Shown piece after piece: positions 1-6,176 of a DNA stretch of 7,660 bases. This DNA is from Fidelibacterota bacterium. GTDB lineage: Bacteria; Fidelibacterota; Fidelibacteria; Fidelibacterales; Fidelibacteraceae. The stretch covers positions 1 to 7,660 of the forward strand of contig JAUXEL010000080.1 of assembly GCA_030620575.1 (NCBI GenBank), read 5' to 3'. Under the pieces are notes generated by a model. The model did no database searches. It was not told the origin of the DNA and saw only the letters and a program-made list of their open reading frames with translations. Made by a program: the position numbers and the translations under genes. The number at the start of each line of letters is the position of its first letter. The stretch's first letter is position 1.

Positions 1-208
1 CCCGCGGTGTTTCTTCATTAAGTTCATTATACCGGTCAGGAGGCAATATAACGCGTTCCCAGGTTCCCCCTTTATCCCGGCTGCGGCGGCATCCGCCTGC
101 AAAATTAGCTGACCATAAAACCGTGTCACCAGATGAGGTTACTTGTACCGCGAGATCATAGCTTAAATTGTTAATTTTGGACGTTATAGGAAGCGCCGGA
201 ATGCTGTC
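1..208 (-). pseudogene. In-frame continuation of the propeller gene beyond the TGA, cut by the window edge
   Basis: Reading the 655 start frame through the TGA gives another 69 codons without a stop, down to base 2. The translation continues the same protein style: SYDLAVQ, then GDTVLWSANFAGG at codons 176-188, then a third Asp-box, SRDKGGTWERV, at codons 192-202, followed by ILPPDRY. This matches the repeat before the stop (TPDGGQTWERF), so both halves belong to one coding sequence. There is no convincing ATG or GTG early in this part, so separate translation is unlikely. A single change of TGG (Trp) to TGA would explain the break. A real nonsense mutation, an assembly or sequencing error, or readthrough all remain possible. 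The gene's end is outside the window. Confidence 0.62.
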
Positions 209-655
209 TCAATAAAGTAGTTCAATGCTATCATTCTGCGCATCTACCGATTGTGGAAAACGTTCCCAAGTCTGTCCTCCGTCCGGCGTATAACTGATTC
301 CGTTTCCCTTTGGATAATCACGGTAATAACTGCCTTCCAATATCATGGTATCGTATGCGGTCGCAATCCACATATGCTCACCAAGAGTAGCAATACCTGT
401 AATTGCCCCATAGGACACAGTATTACTGCCTTGATAATAGGTATAGATGTTTTCCCCGCGATCGTAACTTATTGAAAGACCGTTTCCACTCGCAAATAAA
501 AATATAGAATCATTAACTTCAACTATATCTGTTATAGCATTGCTGCCCAGACCCTCGTATACAAGCGTATCTGCAAGGTCGTAGCTTGTAGCAAGAGGTA
601 CAGAAAAAGCAAAGGTGGATAGTATTATTAAAAGTATATATAATCGTTTTATCAT
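209..655 (-). CDS. Secreted Asp-box/beta-propeller protein, N-terminal part up to an in-frame TGA
   Basis: As read with the standard code this is a 148-aa exported protein, but it is very likely only the N-terminal part of a longer one. Residues 1 to about 24 are a Sec signal peptide: Lys/Arg n-region, a long Leu/Ile/Phe core, small residues near 18-24. No lipobox cysteine is present, so it should be released or surface-bound. The rest shows propeller-type repeats with Asp-box (BNR) motifs: SYDRGEN at residues 63-69 and TPDGGQTWERF at 123-133. No catalytic residues are recognisable, and the exact role is unknown. The start is supported by a GAGG site five bases upstream (661-664), inside the end of the lipoprotein gene. 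The TAA of that gene lies in the spacer, so the two should be translationally coupled. The frame stays open past the TGA (209-211) to the window edge. Confidence 0.72.
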   Translation of the reverse strand: MIKRLYILLIILSTFAFSVPLATSYDLADTLVYEGLGSNAITDIVEVNDSIFLFASGNGLSISYDRGENIYTYYQGSNTVSYGAITGIATLGEHMWIATAYDTMILEGSYYRDYPKGNGISYTPDGGQTWERFPQSVDAQNDSIELLY

Positions 656-657
656 GT

Positions 658-1434
658 TTACCTCACCACCACGGAGTCAAGACTCCATTCTGAAAAATTA
701 GATGCAGAATCCTTTACACGAAAACGAAAATAATTGGTTGCCGCACTATTATCAGCAGAAATCTGTAATCCGGTTGAAAAAATGCCGTCACCCGCTTCCG
801 CATCACCAAGTTCTCCGTTATCATTCAAATTATAATCCGAGCCCCATAATCCGCTTGTATTGTTTTTGACCTGAAAATATCCGTTTGTTACATCATGTAC
901 ACCATTTGGATCATCAACAGTCACATAAATAAATAGATCTTTTGTACCTATAAGCGGTCGTACAATAGTGTCTGGCATTACAATTCCGGTAATAGACGGT
1001 GATAAATTCGCAATCACGGACAGGGTATCAAAAAAGGTCTGCACCAATGATCCGGCACCTTGTGCGGTATATTCTATAGTAATGACCCCTACCATCGAAT
1101 CAATGTGATTCAGATATATATTTCGTGAATATATCTCATCATCCGGTAACGCGTCCCCATATAATCCTGAATCATTAAGGGCGATACTGAGTGTATTTTC
1201 TTCAAATCCCTGAAGTTGAATATCAGCTAAAACACCGCTGATAACTGAATCATAGAGAACCATGACCTCGCAATGCAGTTGCTGACGCCCGGAATGATAT
1301 ACCAGTTGTTCATTACTGAATTCCGGGATAGGATATGTAGTATCATCTGTTGTGTCATCAGGATATGTCGGTCCGCAGCTCCATAATACAAACAGTATTA
1401 TTGGTATGCTTATCCATTTTAATTTACGTTTCAT
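658..1434 (-). CDS. Putative outer-membrane or surface lipoprotein with two acidic Asp/Gly repeats
   Basis: This is a 258-aa protein of unknown function. Residues 1-20 form a lipoprotein signal: MKRKLK n-region, hydrophobic core, and an LWSC lipobox with the lipidated Cys at 20. It is followed by a flexible acidic stretch (DDTTDDTT) that would act as a tether. The mature part looks like beta-sandwich material and holds two copies of a spaced motif, D-x-G-x-x-G-D-x-x-x-x-D-x-I-(Y/F)-S, at about residues 88-103 and 205-220. The motif resembles calcium-loop segments in extracellular proteins of FCB-type bacteria. A proline-containing NLSPSITGIVMPDTI linker (about 143-157) separates the two halves. 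Its start overlaps the last 11 bases of prmA and has a good Shine-Dalgarno site (GGAG, 1440-1443, five-base spacer). It ends in TAA two bases before the propeller gene, suggesting co-expression and possibly a shared location. Confidence 0.75.
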   Translation of the reverse strand: MKRKLKWISIPIILFVLWSCGPTYPDDTTDDTTYPIPEFSNEQLVYHSGRQQLHCEVMVLYDSVISGVLADIQLQGFEENTLSIALNDSGLYGDALPDDEIYSRNIYLNHIDSMVGVITIEYTAQGAGSLVQTFFDTLSVIANLSPSITGIVMPDTIVRPLIGTKDLFIYVTVDDPNGVHDVTNGYFQVKNNTSGLWGSDYNLNDNGELGDAEAGDGIFSTGLQISADNSAATNYFRFRVKDSASNFSEWSLDSVVVR

Positions 1435-2263
1435 CTATACTCCGTTTAACTGCCGCAATGGCGATCCATTCGTTCATTTGCGAAGTGTCAATAACTGTGT
1501 AGGCTTGTTTTTCCAGGGCAAATTCTATATCCTCGCGGTGCTCTTTCAACAAACCTGCTAATATTACACGATTCGGGGTCTCTTTTGCAACGTTAAAACG
1601 TGCTAAAAGAGGTATAATAATATGTTTTTGAATGTTTATAACGGCAAGGTCACATCCAAAATTGCTCATTTGTAAAATATCGGTAATTTCCCATGTAATT
1701 TCAGTTATGTTATTATTTTTAATATTTTCAGATAAATTATGTACAATTTCGGGGTCGTTATCAACGGCATGAACAGCGGAAGCACCCATTTTTCTTGCCG
1801 CGATGGACAAAATACCCGAGCCACAGCCTAAATCCAGTATCTTGTCTCCCGGGCGGATCAAGCGGGTCATAAATTCCAGAGCAAGACGGGTGGATTCATG
1901 GGTTCCCGTACCAAAAGCATTTCCGGGATTAATAATGATCTTTTCATGGTTTTCGGCGATTTGATGCGCATGCCAGGGAGGTGTGATCCAAAGAGTATCA
2001 TGGATGGGTATCGGCTGAAAGCCGTCAATCCATTTTTGATTCCAATCCTGCTCTTCCAAATATGTTTCTGTCCAATTTCCTTCCGGGAAGGCATCGTGAA
2101 TGATCTTTCGAAGATCGTTGCGGTGTTGCCATGTATCCAAAACAATGAGGGTATCGTTGCTTTCCTCCAGCGTAGAAATTTGCCCCAATTCCATCATTAT
2201 GTCCAGAGTGCGAACAGTAGCATTATTTTTAGGGAGGTGAATTTTTATATATCCTTTTTTCAT
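1424..2263 (-). CDS. prmA: Ribosomal protein L11 methyltransferase
   Basis: PrmA is a cytosolic SAM-dependent enzyme that methylates amino groups of ribosomal protein L11. The 279-aa length is close to the ~290 aa of the E. coli protein. Visible hallmarks in order are: an N-terminal L11-recognition domain (about 1-65), the EQDWNQKW linker motif (71-78), the PrmA signature NPGNAFGTGTHESTRL (112-127), SAM motif I LDLGCGSG (143-150), the acidic ribose-binding segment AVDND (166-170), the INI segment (209-211) that fits the family's 'ANI' motif IV, and the ILAGLL strand (234-239). All expected residues seem present, so it should be active. It begins five bases after the lptD stop without a clear Shine-Dalgarno site, which suggests translational coupling to lptD. 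Its 3' end overlaps the lipoprotein gene by 11 bases. Its place among envelope genes probably reflects operon packing rather than shared function. Confidence 0.93.
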   Translation of the reverse strand: MKKGYIKIHLPKNNATVRTLDIMMELGQISTLEESNDTLIVLDTWQHRNDLRKIIHDAFPEGNWTETYLEEQDWNQKWIDGFQPIPIHDTLWITPPWHAHQIAENHEKIIINPGNAFGTGTHESTRLALEFMTRLIRPGDKILDLGCGSGILSIAARKMGASAVHAVDNDPEIVHNLSENIKNNNITEITWEITDILQMSNFGCDLAVINIQKHIIIPLLARFNVAKETPNRVILAGLLKEHREDIEFALEKQAYTVIDTSQMNEWIAIAAVKRSIDET

Positions 2264-2268
2264 GCTAT

Positions 2269-5200
2269 TTAATAATATCGTCCCGTGCGTTTTTCTAATT
2301 TTAGATCTTTTAACATGTCTGATTTTACATTCACGCGAATAAAAAAGCTATAACCCGGATTCCAATCCATTGATAATGTCCAACAGTGCATGTCCCGGGT
2401 TAAACTAACACGCTGGTCGGTTATTTTCTGTTCAAGCACATCAAAATTAATCCGGTAACTTCCTGACCATTTCGGGGTTAAATTTGCTTTCAACGTTGTG
2501 TTCACCAATAGACGGTTTTTAATATCTAATGGATTGCTCGCCGTGGAGGTAAACCAAATGCCCGCTGTAGCGCTCCAGCGGGAGAATCCTTCATCCGATC
2601 CGGCAGCCCGACTTGGTAATACTTCTGCCCTATTTTCTGTATCTATATCTGTACCTGTATTTGGTTCTATTCCTGTTGTGTCAGTTGCAGTTTCATTTGT
2701 TTTTAACTGCTTCGTTCGAATTGTTTTAGGTTTTAAAAGCAGATCAGTTCCCATTTTAAATGAAGTAAGTCGTGGAATGGCAAATTGATCAATACGGGTA
2801 ATGCTTGTACCGTCATCATTTACCCGGTATGCATAGGGATCAAAAGTGGCATCCATTTTCAGAGACATGCCGCCGGGAAGGTCTTTAACAGTCGATCTCA
2901 TAGTAATTAAACTACTCCGCAGCGAATCTGCCAAAAAATTATAGCTGTGTTGAATATTGAGAAAATGTGTTTTTTTATCTTCTCCGTTCGGCTGCTCTAT
3001 TTTTGAATCAAAATTATGATTAAAACTGAAAGTAAAGGTTTGGCTTTTCGATGAAGGTGTAGCTCTAAGCAGGGTACTCTGAAAATAATCGTATTCAACA
3101 ATTTCCCCGTTGGTACCAATACCGGAAAAAACATATTCGGGATTATCCGATTGGTCAGGGCGGTATAAATAATTCAGGCTCATATTGACAGTATGCCGGA
3201 TTGCTTTAAATCGCCAGATATTAATATTATATACTCCATAAAGCGTTGTGCTGGCCCGGGTACCGAGATTAAAACGTCCGCGGCGCTTAAAACCGTTAAC
3301 ATCTTCGAGAACTACATTCCCATTGCTGTCGACCAGCGCGGAATCATTCTGCATAACCGGCTTTTTGTACAAAATCGTCCAGTCCTCCGAATAATTCAAA
3401 TACGGGGAAAGGGTTAAAAACCCGAATAGCTTATTATTATAACGTACACCCATGTTGGTTTGAAATTTATTTTTCATGTTATCATTAAACAGGGAATCAG
3501 TATAATCCCATGTATGGGTCATTTGGTTGCTTAATGTTGAATTAAATGTATAGGTGAATTTGTGATACCATTTTTCCGGATCGGTCAGACTTTTTCGTTT
3601 AAATATTTTAGCTGAAGGTTTCGAAATAGAAAACTGGGGGAAATAGGTTATGGTACTTCCGGTTAATAGATCCTCTGTCCGGGAGGCGTTGACATTCATA
3701 GTGAACGGTCCAAGGGATGTCCGGAATGTTGCCCGGGAAACTATCTGTTGTTCCAGACGTTCGTCTTTGTCTAATTCCTCAGTAAAATGCTGAGAATCAT
3801 TCGTAAAACTGCCTGAAATGTTCAAACTTGATTTTTGTCCAATGGTCTGCGGATGGTTAACGGAGATTTTATATCCCTGCTTGGGAGTTCCCGATAAAAA
3901 ATAATTCCAGTATTTCAGGGTTAGATTTCCATTGCTGATATGATTCCGCCAGGCATAACGCTGCCGGAGTTCCGCATTAATTCCCTGATTATCATAAAAA
4001 TCTATCAGGATCCGTGCATCATAATAATCGTTAGGCGCCCAGTAATATCCACTGCCTTCCAATGCCCAGCCCTTCGTTGAATAGGTGCCAAAATGCGGAA
4101 TGATCCATCCGCTACGGCGATTTCCTTCTTCGATGGATACAAACAAAGTGGGAATATATATCAAGGGGACATCCGCAATTTTAAAGACAATATCCTGCGC
4201 AAATACGCGATCACCCGGAAGGATCTTCATACGTTTTGCTTCTATACAAAAATGCGGTTCATCTAAGCTACAGGTTGTAAAAACACCATCGGTAACATAT
4301 AATGGTTCATCCTCGGTTTTCAATAAACTTTTACCGTGATAATATCCTTCTTTAATATGCGTCTTTCCACGGGTAATTTTACCACGCTGTGTATCTAAAT
4401 TATATTCAAATAATTTTCCGTATACCGGCGGATCATCTCCCTGAATAAACTCTGGCAATTCGCGATCTTTCCCGGGAATTGCATATAGGATATTGGTGTT
4501 CCAGTCGACCCTCATAGTATCAGCCCGCAGTTTAATATCTCCATATACCATATTTGATTTTGGGTAAATCGACATTATATCTTTTTGCAGATCATAGTAT
4601 ACTTCATTGCCATGATAGATAACTGTTGTATCCATTTCTTCGTAAGATGTATCCGGGCGAAAATGGCCGTCAACCTCAAAAATAGCATATATGTCCCGAA
4701 CATTTCCGTCTTCAAATAACAGACGGATAGTATCTGAAGCCATATGGTTTATACCTTTATAAACGGAATCTTTAAATACATGGTAATCTGTGATAACCAT
4801 TCCGGCCATATCCATACGTTTTGGATTATCTTCTTTATCAAAGGATAAAGAAAGATATTTCCCTGTTATCACACTGGTATGTACGACTGAATCTCCTTCG
4901 GTATCCCGCAAATATCCACTCTCTGTCAGCGTGATTTTTGGTTTTTCAGTTGCTATTAATTCGCCCAAATGATTACGATAAAAATTGAGGGACATTGCAG
5001 ACGCATACATATCAATATCCTTAGTCTGCACATGCGCATTACCATAGAGCTGTACGGTTTGTATGGAATCGAGGTAAAATAAAGAATCACACCAAGCCGC
5101 GGAAGAATCCTGTTTTATATACACACTATCTTTCGCGATAAGCCAGCCTTCATTCATATCTCCCTGAAGGCTCTTTGCAAATACTTCAAAGCGTTTTGTG

Positions 5201-5856
5201 CCGTCATCCAGTGTTTCATATACCGAGGCATCTTTATGCCCAAAAAACTGATCGCTGTCCAAACGATATTCCAACTCCATGCCGCGCATGGTAATATTAT
5301 TTACGGTATCAGTCATTACTGCATTTCCATATAACCAGGCCCTCTCCTGTACCCGGTCAAACAAAAGGGAATCTGCCAATGCATAGGATAAACTGTCCCG
5401 GACTTCTACCTGCCCATACGCACGGTATATATCATTATCAAAGTTTCCGGTTAAAGATCCGGCCGAAAACTGACGGGTATCATAAAGAATACGGATGGGA
5501 GCCGGAACCTTGATATCTTTTGTTTTTGTATTGTATTCCCTTTCTTCAAACCATATGGTAACGCTGTCATCATGGATGGTAACGTTCCCAAACAAACGCA
5601 CAAGATGCAAATCCGGATATTGGTACGCCCTGTCGGCATAAAGATGGACATCATCCTGCTTCAAATGCACATCCTCATCAAACATGATATAGTTATTTTC
5701 AGATTTATCTGAATCGTCAAGCGGTTTTTTCGTCACTTTTTGCATGGTACCGGCATGCAGAAGCTCAATCGGCTTATTTTCAGCAAAGGCCATTCCAAAA
5801 AGGAAAGCCAGCAACGCAATTATTATCCGTTGAGATCTTACTATGTTGACATGCAT
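2269..5856 (-). CDS. lptD: LPS-assembly outer-membrane protein LptD (OstA/Imp type), long FCB-style form
   Basis: LptD is the outer-membrane barrel that, with LptE, receives LPS from the LptA bridge and places it in the outer leaflet. This copy has 1195 residues, against 784 in E. coli. Residues 1-25 are a signal peptide ending in AFA. About residues 55-550 are OstA/LptA-like beta-jellyroll repeats, visible as recurring 'LYGNA', 'ADS/ADTM' and 'FxDDG' strands, so the periplasmic part is much extended. The LptD core follows: VFTTCSLDEPHFC (525-537), KRMKILPGDRVFAQ (541-554), LIYIPTLF (565-572) and RRSGWIIPHFG (580-590). The rest alternates like a beta barrel, ending with RDMHCW (1154-1159). 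Cysteines at 256, 529, 537 and 1158 could form disulfides. A hydrophilic Thr/Asn/Glu-rich insert (about 1050-1090) is probably a loop. The start is chosen for its signal peptide; the upstream Shine-Dalgarno site is weak. It implies an LPS-bearing outer membrane. Confidence 0.92.
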   Translation of the reverse strand: MHVNIVRSQRIIIALLAFLFGMAFAENKPIELLHAGTMQKVTKKPLDDSDKSENNYIMFDEDVHLKQDDVHLYADRAYQYPDLHLVRLFGNVTIHDDSVTIWFEEREYNTKTKDIKVPAPIRILYDTRQFSAGSLTGNFDNDIYRAYGQVEVRDSLSYALADSLLFDRVQERAWLYGNAVMTDTVNNITMRGMELEYRLDSDQFFGHKDASVYETLDDGTKRFEVFAKSLQGDMNEGWLIAKDSVYIKQDSSAAWCDSLFYLDSIQTVQLYGNAHVQTKDIDMYASAMSLNFYRNHLGELIATEKPKITLTESGYLRDTEGDSVVHTSVITGKYLSLSFDKEDNPKRMDMAGMVITDYHVFKDSVYKGINHMASDTIRLLFEDGNVRDIYAIFEVDGHFRPDTSYEEMDTTVIYHGNEVYYDLQKDIMSIYPKSNMVYGDIKLRADTMRVDWNTNILYAIPGKDRELPEFIQGDDPPVYGKLFEYNLDTQRGKITRGKTHIKEGYYHGKSLLKTEDEPLYVTDGVFTTCSLDEPHFCIEAKRMKILPGDRVFAQDIVFKIADVPLIYIPTLFVSIEEGNRRSGWIIPHFGTYSTKGWALEGSGYYWAPNDYYDARILIDFYDNQGINAELRQRYAWRNHISNGNLTLKYWNYFLSGTPKQGYKISVNHPQTIGQKSSLNISGSFTNDSQHFTEELDKDERLEQQIVSRATFRTSLGPFTMNVNASRTEDLLTGSTITYFPQFSISKPSAKIFKRKSLTDPEKWYHKFTYTFNSTLSNQMTHTWDYTDSLFNDNMKNKFQTNMGVRYNNKLFGFLTLSPYLNYSEDWTILYKKPVMQNDSALVDSNGNVVLEDVNGFKRRGRFNLGTRASTTLYGVYNINIWRFKAIRHTVNMSLNYLYRPDQSDNPEYVFSGIGTNGEIVEYDYFQSTLLRATPSSKSQTFTFSFNHNFDSKIEQPNGEDKKTHFLNIQHSYNFLADSLRSSLITMRSTVKDLPGGMSLKMDATFDPYAYRVNDDGTSITRIDQFAIPRLTSFKMGTDLLLKPKTIRTKQLKTNETATDTTGIEPNTGTDIDTENRAEVLPSRAAGSDEGFSRWSATAGIWFTSTASNPLDIKNRLLVNTTLKANLTPKWSGSYRINFDVLEQKITDQRVSLTRDMHCWTLSMDWNPGYSFFIRVNVKSDMLKDLKLEKRTGRYY

Positions 5857-5915
5857 TCATTTACCATTTTATTTCCGCTGGTACCAAATCTTTAAATATA
5901 ATGTCTTTTAAATAA
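5857..5915. other. lptD leader region, no firm promoter
   Basis: This AT-rich stretch lies upstream of the lptD start and before the kinase relic. The only promoter-like sequences are a TATATT on the minus strand (5895-5900), whose 17-base-distant -35 position reads TTCTTT, and an overlapping TATAAT on the plus strand (5897-5902) with no convincing -35. The minus-strand one could serve lptD. No inverted repeat or riboswitch-like structure was seen. The lptD ribosome-binding region (GGTAA, seven bases before ATG) is poor. Confidence 0.2.
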
Positions 5916-6083
5916 AAAAAGAAGATTGTTATTACATTTATGTGTTCGGGAAATCCCTGTGGTACCGACCGGGAAATGACTATCCTGAAAAAAATTGTCG
6001 ATAAATATGCCGGAAAAATTCAGGTAGAAAGTGAATTTGAAAAAGGCAGTACATTTACGGTTCAATTACCTTTAGCGAAATAA
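5916..6083 (+). pseudogene. C-terminal relic of a sensor histidine kinase (HATPase domain end)
   Basis: This short plus-strand reading frame, opposite to every other gene, ends in TAA at 6081-6083. Its only ATG (5940) would give 47 aa. The translation contains ILKKIVDKYAGKIQVESEFE then KGSTFTVQLPLAK. This is the typical end of a histidine-kinase ATPase domain: the helix after the G2 box, the 'GGxIxVxSxxGxGSTF' strands and the 'xLPL' terminus. Just before it, where active kinases read GTGLGL(T/S)I, this copy reads GTDREMTI, so both later glycines of the ATP-lid box are replaced. Phosphoacceptor His, N box and G1 box are all missing, because the frame hits a stop at 5913-5915 and lptD starts 60 bases away. 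No ribosome site is visible. I read it as a decayed fragment left by a rearrangement, not a working gene. Confidence 0.72.
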
Positions 6084-6109
6084 TTTTCAAATATTTAAAT
6101 AATTAATGT

Positions 6110-6156
6110 ACGGAACAGGCATCCGTCTTCGCCCGCTACGCCGGACACGTGTCTGT
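6110..6156. repeat. GC-rich hairpin cluster between convergent dacB and kinase relic; possible dispersed intergenic repeat or terminator
   Basis: A GC-rich island sits between AT-rich flanks. It holds overlapping inverted repeats: ACGGA (6110-6114) with TCCGT (6122-6126), and TCCGTC (6122-6127) with GCCGGA (6140-6145; one mismatch) around a 12-base loop. A perfect 10-base palindrome lies at the right end. On the minus strand, downstream of the carboxypeptidase gene, the hairpin is followed by an AT-rich run without a proper T-tract, so it would be a weak intrinsic terminator. Its look (short imperfect stems, TTCGC/GCTACG arms) recalls small palindromic intergenic repeats. That would need other copies in the genome to prove. 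Confidence 0.35.
6144..6153. other. Perfect palindrome GACACGTGTC
   Basis: A perfect 10-base palindrome lies 24 bases after the carboxypeptidase stop codon and overlaps the hairpin arm GCCGGA. It could be part of a hairpin repeat or a protein-binding site. There is no downstream start codon it could obviously control, so the operator reading is weak. Confidence 0.3.
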
Positions 6157-6176
6157 TTCGTATATATTCAATATTT

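Noticed and set aside
209..211. TGA as a selenocysteine codon or as a reassigned codon
   Set aside because: No convincing SECIS-like hairpin follows within about 40 bases, a propeller repeat is not a selenoprotein context, and the other genes contain no internal TGA.
1867..2145. 92-codon minus-strand frame inside prmA
   Set aside because: It is out of frame within PrmA and has no independent start signal or recognisable content.
1898..2272. 124-codon plus-strand open frame over prmA
   Set aside because: It is antisense to the strongly supported PrmA motifs, with no domain of its own.
2638..2661. Short tandem-like repeats as a CRISPR or VNTR
   Set aside because: The units are imperfect and only a few bases long, within lptD coding sequence for a Thr/Asp-rich loop; there are no regular spacers.
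5897..5902. TATAAT on the plus strand as a promoter for the kinase relic
   Set aside because: There is no -35 match at the right distance and the downstream frame is a decayed fragment; the region is simply AT-rich.
5857..6176. Insertion sequence or transposon remnant in the gap
   Set aside because: No transposase-like coding, terminal inverted repeats or target duplication bounding the gap could be seen; only the kinase relic and hairpins are supported.
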